Shown one piece after another: positions 1 through 8,729 of a stretch of 64,000 bases of DNA (positions within the stretch are counted from its first letter, which is position 1; each line of letters starts with the position of its first letter). The DNA is from Porphyrobacter sp. ULC335. Its GTDB lineage: Bacteria; Pseudomonadota; Alphaproteobacteria; Sphingomonadales; Sphingomonadaceae. The notes under the pieces are model-generated. The model ran no database searches. It had not been told where the DNA came from and saw only the letters and a program-made list of their open reading frames with translations. The position numbers and the translations under genes were made by a program. The DNA lies in assembly GCF_025917005.1 (NCBI RefSeq), contig NZ_CP078091.1, forward strand, positions 2,232,001 through 2,296,000. The letters are read 5' to 3'.

Positions 1-393
1 ATCCCCCGCGCTGTCCTCCAGCGCGTGCATATCCTCGTCAGACAGGCCGAAATGGTGACCCGCTTCGTGAATCACCACGTGACGGATCAGCGCTGCAAAG
101 CCGACGCCGGTTTCGTCCATCTCGGCGAGCAGGGGCTTGCGGAACAGTGTAATGACAGGCGGAAGACCGTCACTGTCCCACTGCGATCTTTCGGTCAGGG
201 CCACACCTTCATAAAGGCCGGTCAATTCGTACGGATCCTCGATGCCAAGCGAATCGAGCTGTTCGGCCCGGGCGAATTCTTCGATGCGCACCACCACGCC
301 TTCAAGCTCGCGGCGAAACGCTTCGGGCAGGCGCGCAATGACATCATGCGCAGCGGCTTCAAATTCGGCGGTGCTCGGTTCGCGAAGGGGCAT
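1..393 (-). CDS. Zincin-like metallopeptidase (minimal MMP-like domain), partial at window start
   Basis: Reads on the minus strand from an ATG at 393 and runs off the left edge without a stop, so 131 codons are visible. The protein has an acidic and arginine-rich helical N-terminus, a segment IEDPYELTGLYEGVAL typical of the family, and the zinc motif HEAGHHFGLSDEDM close to the window edge (HExxH plus a following His). This matches small Zincin_1 (PF06262-type) putative metalloproteases, usually about 120-150 residues, so only the last residues should be missing. No signal peptide is seen, so it is probably cytoplasmic. Its substrate is unknown. It is divergent from the folE unit. Confidence 0.82.
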   Translation of the reverse strand, partial: MPLREPSTAEFEAAAHDVIARLPEAFRRELEGVVVRIEEFARAEQLDSLGIEDPYELTGLYEGVALTERSQWDSDGLPPVITLFRKPLLAEMDETGVGFAALIRHVVIHEAGHHFGLSDEDMHALEDSAGD

Positions 394-419
394 TTGCGTC
401 CTTTCTTGCCGGTCGGGGG

Positions 420-569
420 ATGAATTACGGCGACGAACTATTACATTTGTATGAGATGGTGAGCGCAACCTTCCCGCGCAATGAGCGTATCTGCAAGGAA
501 CGCCTTGGGTGGTTGATGGTTGACGCCATTCGGGATCGACAGGCGAGGGGGCTCCGGACGAGCCTATGA
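420..569 (+). CDS. Possible 49-aa ORF translationally coupled to folE
   Basis: An ATG at 420 opens a 49-residue frame beginning MNYGDELLHLYEMVSATFPR and ending in RGLRTSL. Its TGA overlaps the folE ATG in an ATGA arrangement (566-569). The composition is protein-like, with a hydrophobic/charged helix pattern, and the overlap suggests coupling. Against it, only a G-run directly abuts the ATG so no well-spaced ribosome site is visible, and some codons (CTA, TTA) are unusual for this genome. I recognise no family. It could simply be the folE leader. Confidence 0.35.
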   Translation: MNYGDELLHLYEMVSATFPRNERICKERLGWLMVDAIRDRQARGLRTSL

Positions 570-1216
570 GTGAAGAAAGACGCACACCAATGAACTATGT
601 CTCGGCCCACGATCACGATGATGAATTCGATCCGGAGAACCCGCTCGGCAAGCCCGAGGTTCCGGATCACGTGCAGGATGCGATTCGCACGCTGATCGAA
701 TGGGCGGGCGATGATCCCGCGCGCGAAGGCCTGCGCGACACGCCGAAGCGTGTCGGACGCGCATGGCTGGAATATTGCGAAGGCTACAAGGAAGATCCCG
801 CGATCCACCTGTCGCGCATCTTCGAGGAAGTGGGCGGCTATGACGAGATCGTGCTGCTCAAGGACATCCCGTTCCAGTCGCATTGCGAACACCACATGGC
901 ACCGATCATCGGCAAGGCCGCGATCGCCTATCTTCCCAACAAGAAGGTTGTCGGCATTTCAAAGCTGGCGCGCGTGCTGCACGGCTATGCCCAGCGTCTC
1001 CAGATCCAGGAGCGCCTGACCGCAGAGGTCGCGCAGTGCATCTGGGACAATCTCGATCCGCACGGCGTCGCGGTGGTGATTGAAGCGCAACATGGATGCA
1101 TGACCGGGCGCGGTGTGAAAACTCCGGGCGTTGCCATGATCACAAGCCGCATTCTTGGCTGTTTCCTTGATGATGATCGCAGTCGCAAGGAAGTGATGAG
1201 CCTGATGGGTTACTGA
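566..1216 (+). CDS. folE: GTP cyclohydrolase I
   Basis: Converts GTP to 7,8-dihydroneopterin triphosphate, the first step of tetrahydrofolate synthesis, in the cytoplasm. The 216-residue length fits the family. The zinc site is visible as CEHH (Cys107, His110) and Cys178 in the GCMTGRGV segment. Other family segments are DDPAREGLRDTPKRV near the N-terminus and GISKLARV in the middle. An alternative ATG at 591 (MNYVSAHD) would remove eight residues. I kept 566 because it overlaps the small upstream ORF as ATGA. thyA and 5-FCL, further along the window, act in the same folate pool. Confidence 0.97.
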   Translation: MSEERRTPMNYVSAHDHDDEFDPENPLGKPEVPDHVQDAIRTLIEWAGDDPAREGLRDTPKRVGRAWLEYCEGYKEDPAIHLSRIFEEVGGYDEIVLLKDIPFQSHCEHHMAPIIGKAAIAYLPNKKVVGISKLARVLHGYAQRLQIQERLTAEVAQCIWDNLDPHGVAVVIEAQHGCMTGRGVKTPGVAMITSRILGCFLDDDRSRKEVMSLMGY

Positions 1217-1365
1217 TCCTGCAAATATGCAGAGATCGGCACATTGACGCTGGTCACTAGAGATTGTCGAAATTGCAACCTTGTGTGCTTGGATAGCATT
1301 TACCGCGCTGCTATTCATGTTGGGACGACGGCCGCAAAGACCGCGTCACAGCAGGAGAGACCATC

Positions 1366-1809
1366 ATGAATAAAGGTGTCCTTATCGGATCGGCGCTGGC
1401 GGTGCTTGTTGCTTCGCCCGCGCTTGCGCTTGAGCATGAAGTGGTGATCGATCACGTTTCCGGGCCGATTGCTGCTGATTATCAGGGCTCTGTCACGATC
1501 GAGACCACGCAGGTTGGGGCAGCGGGCGTTGCAGGCCGGCCCAGCACGCTTCGCTGCAATTGGACGGCTACGCTCAATGTCGAGCGTGTCGCAAAGGTGG
1601 GTGAGACCCTCCAGTCGCGCCGCACACTGAGCAGCGAGGATGTGGCCAGCGGCTCGAAGCCGGGCTGGTGCGAATCCAACGAAAAGGCGATCGACAAACT
1701 GGTCAGCACCCGCAGCGAAAGCATGCGGAGCGCGATGCTCGCGCTGGTCGAACAGGATCGCGCAACGATCCTTGCAGAGGCAGAGAGCGTCGGCAAGACG
1801 CGTAGCTGA
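1366..1809 (+). CDS. Exported hypothetical protein
   Basis: 147 residues with a clear Sec signal peptide (MNKGVLIGSALAVLVASPALA, cut after ALA at about residue 21). The mature part begins LEHEVVIDHVSGPIAADYQG. It carries two cysteines (in LRCNW and GWCESN) that could form a disulfide, and ends in a helical region rich in Glu and Arg. A ribosome site (caggagag) lies about 10 bases upstream. It stands alone, followed by a strong intrinsic terminator. I recognise no family; a periplasmic protein of unknown role is all that can be said. Confidence 0.8.
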   Translation: MNKGVLIGSALAVLVASPALALEHEVVIDHVSGPIAADYQGSVTIETTQVGAAGVAGRPSTLRCNWTATLNVERVAKVGETLQSRRTLSSEDVASGSKPGWCESNEKAIDKLVSTRSESMRSAMLALVEQDRATILAEAESVGKTRS

Positions 1810-1833
1810 ACCTCTTTCAGGGTCGCACGGAAG

Positions 1834-1866
1834 CGGGGCACTCCTTTGCGGAGCTGCCCCGTTTTT
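1834..1866 (+). terminator. Intrinsic terminator after the exported hypothetical gene
   Basis: The stem cggggca/tgccccg is extended by ctcc/ggag around a tttgc loop with one bulged base, then TTTTT. It lies 25 bases after the stop at 1809. Confidence 0.9.
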
Positions 1867-1943
1867 GGTATTTGCGATCAGCGACGAAGCAGCATAGCCT
1901 GCGGGCGGGATCAACCCGATGGCCCACTCGAAGGAGTTTCCCG

Positions 1944-2456
1944 ATGCTGCGTAAACCTGTTTCCCGCTTTGTGCTTGTCGCTGCCATGGCTGGTGTTCTC
2001 GCCGCCTGCTCGGGCGAAGGCGCATCCGATGCGGCGGCCAGTGGCGATGCCGCGCCAGCGGGCGAGGTTCCCCCGGTGCTGAAGGAGCGGCACGACAACT
2101 TCGAAGCGATCGGCGATGCCTTCAAGGCGGTTCGCGGCGAGCTTGAAAAGGACACGCCGGATTTCACGCTGATTTCGGCGAAGGCTTCTGACATCAATAC
2201 CCGCGCAGGCAAGATCGCGGACCACTTCCCGGCCGGCACAAGTGTCGAGGATGGCTACGACACCGAGGCGCTTCCCTCGATCTGGAAGAAGCCTGAAGAG
2301 TTCAAGGCATCCGCGCAGAAGCTGGTCGACGAAAGCGCCAAGCTGGTGACTGTGGCGGGCGGGGGCGACAAGGCCGCGACCGGAGCGCAGGCCATGGCGA
2401 TGGGCGGCGCGTGCAAGGGCTGCCACGACCAGTTCCGGCTCGACGACAAGAAGTGA
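1944..2456 (+). CDS. Cytochrome c' (class II c-type cytochrome), lipoprotein
   Basis: 170 residues from the ATG at 1944, chosen because aaggag sits at 1931-1936; a longer in-frame ORF upstream has no such site. The N-terminus is a lipoprotein signal with lipobox LAAC, so the protein should be anchored in the membrane facing the periplasm. The haem motif CKGCH is at the extreme C-terminus (Cys157, Cys160, His161), as in cytochromes c', preceded by helices rich in Lys and Glu. Cytochromes c' bind NO or transfer electrons. The next gene, a b561-type cytochrome starting 5 bases after the stop, is a likely redox partner. Confidence 0.93.
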   Translation: MLRKPVSRFVLVAAMAGVLAACSGEGASDAAASGDAAPAGEVPPVLKERHDNFEAIGDAFKAVRGELEKDTPDFTLISAKASDINTRAGKIADHFPAGTSVEDGYDTEALPSIWKKPEEFKASAQKLVDESAKLVTVAGGGDKAATGAQAMAMGGACKGCHDQFRLDDKK

Positions 2457-2460
2457 CGCG

Positions 2461-3144
2461 GTGAGCGATTCGCTGCGACCGCCCGGTGCATCGGGACAGG
2501 ACGTGCGCGTGTGGGACCCGCTGCTGCGGCTAACCCATTGGAGCTTCCCCCTGCTGATCCCGGCGATGTGGTGGACAGCGGAGAATTCCAAATGGGCGCT
2601 GCACAAGCGGCTTGGCCTCGTGTTGCTGGGCGTTCTGGTGTTTCGCGTAGTGTGGGGCTTCCTTGGCCCGGACACCGCCCGTTTTGCGAGCTTCGTCAAG
2701 CGGCCGGGCGCGGTCATGGCCTATCTGCGCGGCGGGGGCGGGCACACCATCGGCCATTCGCCGGTGGGTGGCTGGAGTACGCTGGTGCTGATCGGGGCGA
2801 TGCTGTTGCAGGTCAGCATGGGGCTGTTTGCGGGTGATCCCTATGACGGGATGACCGGGCCGCTCAATGCGCTGGTGGGTGTGGCGGTGGCTGACACGCT
2901 GACCGAACTGCACGAGACCTTCTTCTGGGTGGTTGCCGGGCTGGTGGCGCTGCATCTGACGGCGATCACCTTCTACGCGGTGCGGGGCGATGATCTCCTC
3001 AGCCCGATGGTGGGCGGCGATCGTCCGCCGATGGCAGGGGTTGCGGGAATCGGGCCGATGCCGTGGGTGAGGGGGCTGCTCGCCTGCGGCTTCGCAGGGG
3101 GAATCGCGCTGTGGGTGGCGTTCGGTGCGCCGCCGCTGACATGA
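2461..3144 (+). CDS. Cytochrome b561-family membrane protein
   Basis: 227 residues starting at a GTG directly after the cytochrome c' stop. The opening VWDPLLRLTHWSFPLLI is typical of di-haem b561/Ni-hydrogenase-type cytochrome b, with haem-ligand histidines at the start of helix 1 and later in TELHETFFWV and ALHLTAITFY. About four to five transmembrane helices are visible. The pairing with a periplasmic cytochrome c' suggests electron transfer from the quinone pool or a b-type haem to the c-type cytochrome. The exact donor and acceptor cannot be read from the sequence. Confidence 0.92.
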   Translation: MSDSLRPPGASGQDVRVWDPLLRLTHWSFPLLIPAMWWTAENSKWALHKRLGLVLLGVLVFRVVWGFLGPDTARFASFVKRPGAVMAYLRGGGGHTIGHSPVGGWSTLVLIGAMLLQVSMGLFAGDPYDGMTGPLNALVGVAVADTLTELHETFFWVVAGLVALHLTAITFYAVRGDDLLSPMVGGDRPPMAGVAGIGPMPWVRGLLACGFAGGIALWVAFGAPPLT

Positions 3145-3172
3145 CCGGACGTTGCCGCAGCAGCTCAAGGCC

Positions 3173-3628
3173 ATGTCCCTGATGGCACAGAGGCTTGGAC
3201 CTTTGTCTCTACTGGCTTTTTTGCTCAACGGGCCTGCCGGTGCCGATGACGAGGCTTGGCAGGAAGATTTCCCGCAGAATTGCATTTTCCCCGCTGACGG
3301 CCTCGAAGAACCCGAACCTTGCCGCAGTTTCTACCGGCTGTCCGACCGTCGCACTGAAGATGGCGAGGCCTACACGATCTATGAATACAAGTGGGTCGGC
3401 TCCGATGGCCGGGAGGTTGTTTACTCTCCGGACATCGGCGGCCTTGGCACTGGCCGGTTCACCATCGGCACGCTGTACGACAACCGCTATGACGGGGGGC
3501 GCACGTTCAAGCCGGCGGTCAGTCACACATTGCACAGGGACAAAACCGTGATCGGCGCGCCCGGCGAATTGTATCTGTTTGCCGTGTGTGACGAGTATGT
3601 CGACGGGAAGCCGTATAATTGCGACTGA
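3173..3628 (+). CDS. Exported hypothetical protein with conserved-looking cysteines
   Basis: 151 residues from the ATG at 3173; an in-frame TTG at 3152 would add seven. A short caagg lies before 3173. Hydrophobic residues LGPLSLLAFLLNGPAGA form a signal peptide. The mature protein has cysteines in QNCIFP, EPCRSF, AVCDEY and YNCD, which could give two disulfides, and beta-rich segments such as YTIYEYKWVGSDGREVVYSP. No family recognised. It ends ahead of a bidirectional terminator shared with the convergent peroxiredoxin gene. Confidence 0.7.
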   Translation: MSLMAQRLGPLSLLAFLLNGPAGADDEAWQEDFPQNCIFPADGLEEPEPCRSFYRLSDRRTEDGEAYTIYEYKWVGSDGREVVYSPDIGGLGTGRFTIGTLYDNRYDGGRTFKPAVSHTLHRDKTVIGAPGELYLFAVCDEYVDGKPYNCD

Positions 3629-3660
3629 CAGGGTTCACGGTCCCTGTCGGCTCTAACGAA

Positions 3661-3695
3661 AAAGGGGTGCCCCCGTTGCGGGAGGCGCCCCCTTT
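3661..3695. terminator. Bidirectional intrinsic terminator between convergent genes
   Basis: AAAGGGG pairs with CCCCTTT, followed by an inner stem closed on CCCG-TTG-CGGG with single bulges. A-rich sequence lies on one side and T-rich on the other, so it can serve both the gene ending at 3628 and the one ending at 3719. Confidence 0.85.
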
Positions 3696-3718
3696 CCTTT
3701 GGGCTTGTCGGATAAGCC

Positions 3719-4198
3719 TTACAGCTGGCCGAGCATGTGGTCGGCGCTCGAAACCTTGAAGTCGCCCGGCTCTTCCACGTTGAGCTGTTCGACCACGCCA
3801 TCATTGATGACCATCGAGAAACGCTGGCCGCGCGTGCCCATGCCGAAGCCCGAGCCGTCCATGGTGAGGCCGATCGCCTCGACGAATTCGGCATTGCCGT
3901 CTGCCAGCATGGTGATGTCGTCGCTGCCCGCCGACTTGTTCCAGGCGCCCATCACAAAGGCATCATTGACCGCGGTGCCGACGATTTCATCGACGCCCTT
4001 CGCCTTGAGATCGGCGGCCTTCTCGACGAAGCCCGGCAGGTGCTTGGCCGAACAGGTCGGGGTGAAGGCACCCGGGACCGAGAACAGCGCGACGCGCTTG
4101 CCCGCGAAGTAGTCCGAGGACTTCACGGCCTGCGGCCCTTCGGCGGTGGCCTTGACCAGCGTGACTTCGGGGATCTTGTCGCCAACGGAAATCGTCAT
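3719..4198 (-). CDS. Peroxiredoxin, Prx5 (type II) family
   Basis: 159 residues starting at [10 protein letters not shown]; the reverse-strand sequence agaagagga lies just before this ATG, so the longer frame upstream is not used. The peroxidatic cysteine is Cys49 in [16 protein letters not shown], and the AWNKSAG and [14 protein letters not shown] segments are typical of Prx5 proteins. It reduces H2O2 and organic hydroperoxides in the cytoplasm, normally with glutaredoxin or thioredoxin as reductant. It is divergent from ahcY and shares a 180-bp intergenic region with a palindrome. Confidence 0.96.
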   Translation of the reverse strand: MTISVGDKIPEVTLVKATAEGPQAVKSSDYFAGKRVALFSVPGAFTPTCSAKHLPGFVEKAADLKAKGVDEIVGTAVNDAFVMGAWNKSAGSDDITMLADGNAEFVEAIGLTMDGSGFGMGTRGQRFSMVINDGVVEQLNVEEPGDFKVSSADHMLGQL

Positions 4199-4268
4199 GT
4201 GTGTATATCCTCTTCTGGGGGTGTGGGCGCTCTCTATCGCGCGCGCCGCAAGGGGGCAACAAATAGAC

Positions 4269-4288
4269 ATATAAAGATAAGTTTATAT
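4269..4288. promoter_or_regulatory. Perfect palindromic operator candidate upstream of ahcY
   Basis: ATATAAA (4269-4275), six bases, TTTATAT (4282-4288), set in a locally AT-rich patch about 95 bp before the ahcY start. The size and base content fit the operator of a dimeric ArsR-type regulator. SahR, an ArsR-family S-adenosylhomocysteine sensor, is a known regulator of ahcY in proteobacteria, but the assignment here is inference. Confidence 0.55.
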
Positions 4289-4381
4289 TTGCTTCACGGC
4301 GACCTTGCGGCTAGGGGGCTACCGACAAGAAGCAGACCACCGCACCACGCGCGGTCGGATCTGCGCTTAGGAGATAAGATA

Positions 4382-5806
4382 ATGGCCACCCTCGCTGCCA
4401 CCCCGACCCACGAATATGTCATCAAGGACATCGCGCTCGCCCGTTTCGGCCGCGACGAAATCCAGATTGCCGAAACCGAAATGCCCGGCCTGATGGCGCT
4501 GCGCGAAGAATATGGCGCTGCCCAGCCACTCAAGGGCGCGCGCATCACCGGCTCGCTGCACATGACCATCCAGACCGCAGTGCTGATCGAGACCCTTGTG
4601 GCCCTCGGCGCCGAAGTCCGCTGGGCGACCTGCAATATCTTCTCGACCCAGGACCACGCTGCTGCCGCCATCGCGGATGCCGGCATTCCGGTCTTCGCCA
4701 TCAAGGGCGAGACTTTGGCCGAGTACTGGGATTACGTCGGCCGGATCTTCGACTGGGCGACCGATGAAAATCCTGACCTCACCTGCAACCTGATCCTCGA
4801 CGATGGCGGCGATGCCACCATGTTCGCACTGTGGGGCGCGCGCCTCGAAGCGGGCGAAGAAATGGGCGAGCCGACCAACGCCGAAGAAATCGAGTTCCAG
4901 CGTGCGCTCAAGGCCTTCGTTGCGGCGCGTCCGGGCTACCTCACCAAGACCGTCAAGGCGATCAAGGGCGTTTCGGAAGAGACCACCACCGGCGTGATGC
5001 GGCTCTATCAGATCGCCAAGCAGGGCAAGCTGCCTTTCCCGGCGATCAACGTGAACGATTCGGTGACCAAGTCGAAGTTCGACAACCTGTACGGTTGCAA
5101 GGAATCGCTGGTCGACGCGATCCGTCGCGCGACCGACGTGATGCTGGCCGGCAAGGTTGCCTGCGTTGCCGGTTACGGCGATGTCGGCAAGGGCTCGGCC
5201 GCCTCGCTGCGTGATGGCGGCGCCCGCGTGATGGTCACCGAAATCGATCCGATCTGCGCGCTGCAGGCGGCGATGGACGGCTTTGAAGTCGTCACCATGG
5301 AAGACGCCGTGAAGCGCGCTGACATCTTCGTCACCGCCACCGGCAACGAAGACGTGATCACCGCCGATCACATGATGAACATGAAGCCGATGGCGATCGT
5401 CTGCAACATCGGCCACTTCGACAGCGAAATCCAGATTTCCGCGCTTTCCAACTACAATTGGAAGGAAATCAAGGAAGGCACCGACATCGTGACCTTCCCG
5501 GATGGCAAGTCGATCATCATCCTCGCCAAGGGCCGTCTGGTGAACCTCGGCTGCGCCACCGGCCACCCGAGCTTCGTGATGAGCGCGAGCTTCACCAACC
5601 AGACGCTCGCCCAGATCGAACTCTTCACCAAGGCGGAAGAGTACGAGAACGACGTCTACGTCCTGCCCAAGCACCTCGACGAGAAGGTCGCTGCACTGCA
5701 TCTCGAAAAGCTGGGCGTGAAGCTGACCCAGCTGTCGGGCAAGCAGGCCAGCTACATCGGCGTGCCGCAGGCCGGCCCGTTCAAGCCGGACCACTATCGC
5801 TACTAA
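4382..5806 (+). CDS. ahcY: Adenosylhomocysteinase (SAH hydrolase)
   Basis: Hydrolyses S-adenosylhomocysteine to adenosine and homocysteine, keeping the methyl cycle running. 474 residues from the ATG at 4382, with aggag at 4369-4373. An open frame reaches back to 3737 but overlaps the opposite-strand peroxiredoxin. Family marks are [34 protein letters not shown], the NAD loop GYGDVGKG at about residues 264-271, and the conserved C-terminus KPDHYRY that reaches into the neighbouring subunit. It has its own upstream palindrome and is followed by a strong stem-loop, so it is probably transcribed mostly alone. Confidence 0.99.
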   Translation: MATLAATPTHEYVIKDIALARFGRDEIQIAETEMPGLMALREEYGAAQPLKGARITGSLHMTIQTAVLIETLVALGAEVRWATCNIFSTQDHAAAAIADAGIPVFAIKGETLAEYWDYVGRIFDWATDENPDLTCNLILDDGGDATMFALWGARLEAGEEMGEPTNAEEIEFQRALKAFVAARPGYLTKTVKAIKGVSEETTTGVMRLYQIAKQGKLPFPAINVNDSVTKSKFDNLYGCKESLVDAIRRATDVMLAGKVACVAGYGDVGKGSAASLRDGGARVMVTEIDPICALQAAMDGFEVVTMEDAVKRADIFVTATGNEDVITADHMMNMKPMAIVCNIGHFDSEIQISALSNYNWKEIKEGTDIVTFPDGKSIIILAKGRLVNLGCATGHPSFVMSASFTNQTLAQIELFTKAEEYENDVYVLPKHLDEKVAALHLEKLGVKLTQLSGKQASYIGVPQAGPFKPDHYRY

Positions 5807-5812
5807 TCTCGC

Positions 5813-5864
5813 GAACCGCCCGCCCCGCCCGTGTTTTTTCACGGGGTTGGGGGCGGGCGGGTTC
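5813..5864 (+). terminator. Large stem-loop after ahcY
   Basis: GAACC-GCCCGCCCC pairs with GGGGCGGGC-GGTTC (one bulge) around an inner hairpin CCCGTG-TTTTTT-CACGGG. The pairing is very stable but no T-run follows the outer stem, so it may be an imperfect terminator or an mRNA end stabiliser between ahcY and the divL-like gene. Confidence 0.55.
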
Positions 5865-5907
5865 ATCCCCGTTGCACTGCCGCGCGCACGCGCATAGCGG
5901 TTGAGTA

Positions 5908-8268
5908 ATGGATGTCTCGCCCCTCTCCTTGGTGCTCATAGCACTTGTGCTCGCCGCTTGGGCGGTGGGAGCGGGCGTGGTCGTGCTGCGCGCCAACCAG
6001 AGCGTCAAGCGCGCCAAGGCGATGCGCACCAGCCTGAAGCGCATGCAGACCCTGCTGGATGTCGCGCCTGCTTTGCCTCTGCTGGTGCGGGTCGATGGCC
6101 GGATCGAAGCTTCGGACAAGCTGGCCCGGATGCTGGGCCTTGCGACGATCCCCAAATACCTGTCCGAGCTTGCTGCGCCGCCCGCCAATCCCAAGGCAGG
6201 TGGGCTCGCGCAAGCGCAGATCGACCAGCTTTGGGCCAAGATCCAGACCACCCAGAAAAGCGCCGCGCCGTTCCGCATGGCGATCAACCTGCCGGGTTCG
6301 CAGCGCAGCCTTGCGCTTTATGGCACGCTGGCTGATCCGCAGGTCTCGCCCGGCGGTGCTGCGCTGGTATGGGTGTTTGATTTCACCGAAAGCCATTCCG
6401 AAATGGCCCGCCTCCGGTCTGCTGCTGCGCGGGCAACCGGCGATTTTGCGGCCTTGGTCGGTCTGATCGAAGCCGCGCCGATGCCGATGTGGTTCCGCGG
6501 CGCGGACCTCACGCTTCAGCTCGTCAACCAGGCCTATGTCGATGCCGTGGGGGCAGCCAGCGCGGCAGAAGTGGTGCAAGGCCAGATTGAGCTGCTCGAA
6601 CCAGAAGACAGCCGCTCGCCGGCCGACATTGCGCGGGGCACGCTGCAACGGCAGGATAAATCGGAACGCATCGTCGCTGCGACGATCCATGGTGCGAGGC
6701 GCACCCTGCGCGTTTCTGACCTGCCCTTGGGGCAGGAAGGGGTCGCGGGATATGCTATCGACATCGAAGAACAACAGCAGGTCGCGCGCGAATTCCGCGC
6801 TTTCCGCGATGCCCAGCGCGCGCTGCTTGACCAGTTGTCTGTCGGGGTCGCGCTGTTTGACGGCGATGAGCGCCTGACCTTCGCCAATCGCCCGTTTCGG
6901 CGCCTGTTCAGCCTGACCGACGAGGCGATCGAGGCGCACACACCTTTTGAACGCTTCCTCGCCGAAGCGCGAGAGCGTGGGCGCACACCCGAAGTGCGCG
7001 ACTTCCCCGAGTGGCGGCGTGAGCGCACCGGATGGTTCGGGATGCAAGATTCGCTCGAGGAGGCTTGGCCGCTCCCCGGCGGCACGCACCTGCGCGTCGT
7101 CGCCCAGCCGATGCCTGACGGCGGACTCGTACTGATCACCGAGGATCGCACCGAAAGCCTCGCGCTATCCGCCGTGCGTGACACGCTGTTGCGCACCCGC
7201 ACCGCAACGCTCGACAGCTTGTTCGAGGCGCTGGCAATCTTCGCGCCTGATGGCTCGGTGCAGCTGTGGAATCGCAGCTTTGCCGGCACCTGGGGCCTCA
7301 CCACCGACCTGCTTGACCAGCACCCCAGCGCGGATGAATTGCTGAGCGCGATCGGACGCAATCTCGTCAATCCCGAAGAGGCGAGCCTGATTGGCGCGGC
7401 GGTGCGCGCTGCCACGCTCGACCGGAGAGAAAAGGGCGGCCAGGTCGAACTTGCCGACGGGCGGTCCTTGCGGTTTGCGGGTATCCCGCTGCCCGATGGC
7501 AATGGCCTGCTGACCGTGCTCGACATCACCGCTTCGCAGAAGGCCGAGCAGGCGCTGCGCGAACGGGCCGAGGCCTTGGAAGAGGCTGATGGCGTGAAGG
7601 CGCGGTTTCTCGCCAACATGTCCTACGAATTCCGCACGCCGCTCACCACCATCGGCGGCTATGCCGAACTGCTGAAGAGCGGGGCAGCGGCCGATCCGGC
7701 GGCGGCGGGCGAATATGTCGACGCGATCCTCGCCGCGGTTGAGCGTCTGACCGAGCAGGTCGAAAACGTACTCGACCTGTCGCAGAGCGAGGCGGGGCTC
7801 CTGCCGATCCGCAAGGAACGGATCGACGTGCTCGATCTGCTCACTACGCAGGTGCGCGAGCGCGAGGCGGTGATCATCGCCGCGGGCCTGAGCCTCGATC
7901 TCAAGGGCCGGCGGGGCCGCGTTATCGAAGCAGATCCGCGCCAGATGGGCCGTGCGCTCGGCAACCTCATCGACAATGCCATTGCCGGGACGCCTGATGG
8001 CGGGCGCATTGTTATCGAGATCCGCAAGGCTCCGGAAGGGACGGGCTGGTCGCTCGAAATCAGCATTGTCGATAATGGCCGCGGAATGACCTCGCAGGAA
8101 CTGGCGCGCGCGCAAGGAGGGCTCAGGCCCGCAGGCGAGGGCGCGCCCGAACGGCGCAGCGGGCTCGGCATTCCGCTCGCCCGCCAGCTGATCGCCGCGC
8201 ATGACGGTACGCTCGAGATCGTCAGCCGCAAGGGCTCCGGCACCACCGCCACGATTCGTCTGCCGTGA
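5908..8268 (+). CDS. divL: DivL-type sensor pseudo-histidine kinase (Tyr in the H-box)
   Basis: 786 residues: one N-terminal transmembrane helix (residues about 7-27), several PAS-like segments, a coiled linker, then DHp and HATPase_c domains. The H-box reads MSYEFRTPLTT with Tyr573 where histidine kinases have the phospho-accepting His. The ATP-binding motifs are present (NLIDNAIAGTP, DNGRGM, GLGIPLARQLIAAHDG). This is the hallmark of DivL, which in Caulobacter works with DivK and CckA to control CtrA. The neighbourhood ahcY-divL-tsaE is typical of alphaproteobacteria. Its GTGA end overlaps tsaE. Role in CtrA control is inferred from orthology. Confidence 0.88.
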   Translation: MDVSPLSLVLIALVLAAWAVGAGVVVLRANQSVKRAKAMRTSLKRMQTLLDVAPALPLLVRVDGRIEASDKLARMLGLATIPKYLSELAAPPANPKAGGLAQAQIDQLWAKIQTTQKSAAPFRMAINLPGSQRSLALYGTLADPQVSPGGAALVWVFDFTESHSEMARLRSAAARATGDFAALVGLIEAAPMPMWFRGADLTLQLVNQAYVDAVGAASAAEVVQGQIELLEPEDSRSPADIARGTLQRQDKSERIVAATIHGARRTLRVSDLPLGQEGVAGYAIDIEEQQQVAREFRAFRDAQRALLDQLSVGVALFDGDERLTFANRPFRRLFSLTDEAIEAHTPFERFLAEARERGRTPEVRDFPEWRRERTGWFGMQDSLEEAWPLPGGTHLRVVAQPMPDGGLVLITEDRTESLALSAVRDTLLRTRTATLDSLFEALAIFAPDGSVQLWNRSFAGTWGLTTDLLDQHPSADELLSAIGRNLVNPEEASLIGAAVRAATLDRREKGGQVELADGRSLRFAGIPLPDGNGLLTVLDITASQKAEQALRERAEALEEADGVKARFLANMSYEFRTPLTTIGGYAELLKSGAAADPAAAGEYVDAILAAVERLTEQVENVLDLSQSEAGLLPIRKERIDVLDLLTTQVREREAVIIAAGLSLDLKGRRGRVIEADPRQMGRALGNLIDNAIAGTPDGGRIVIEIRKAPEGTGWSLEISIVDNGRGMTSQELARAQGGLRPAGEGAPERRSGLGIPLARQLIAAHDGTLEIVSRKGSGTTATIRLP

Positions 8269-8729
8269 CCGAGACGCGCGAGAGCTTGCCGGACCTTGCA
8301 GCGATGGCGGCTTTCGGCGCGCGCATCGCTGAACAGTTGCGGGCAGGCGATGTCGTGGCGCTGACCGGCGGGCTGGGGGCGGGCAAGACCACGCTCGCTC
8401 GCGCGATCCTCGCCGCGCTGGGGCATGACGGCGAGGTGCCTTCGCCCACCTTCACGATCATCGAGACCTACGATTCGCCCCCGCTGCGCATCGCCGTGGT
8501 GCACGCCGACTTCTACCGGCTCGAAAGCCCTTCCGAACTCGATGAGATCGGCCTCGACGATTACCGCGAAGGCGCGGTGCTGCTTGCCGAATGGCCTGAT
8601 CACGCGGGCGGGTTCGGGCATGAGGCGGGCTGCCTGTCGATCACGCTCGAACCGGTCGGAGAAGTCGGGGAAGGCGGAAGGATTGCGATTGCCCGCGGGG
8701 CTGCGGATTGGTTAGGGCGGATGCCATGA
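8265..8729 (+). CDS. tsaE: tRNA threonylcarbamoyladenosine biosynthesis ATPase TsaE
   Basis: 154 residues from a GTG that overlaps the divL stop (GTGA). P-loop GGLGAGKTTLAR, then SPTFTIIETY and HADFYRLE, all typical of TsaE (YjeE). It is the ATPase partner of TsaD/TsaB in making t6A37 on ANN-decoding tRNAs. The C-terminus ends in a short extension whose TGA overlaps the next start (ATGA), so the genes are translationally coupled. Confidence 0.96.
   Translation: MTETRESLPDLAAMAAFGARIAEQLRAGDVVALTGGLGAGKTTLARAILAALGHDGEVPSPTFTIIETYDSPPLRIAVVHADFYRLESPSELDEIGLDDYREGAVLLAEWPDHAGGFGHEAGCLSITLEPVGEVGEGGRIAIARGAADWLGRMP

Noticed and set aside
3737..4381. N-terminal extension of the ahcY frame
   Set aside because: It lies antisense to the peroxiredoxin gene; the AGGAG before 4382 and the family length fix the later start.
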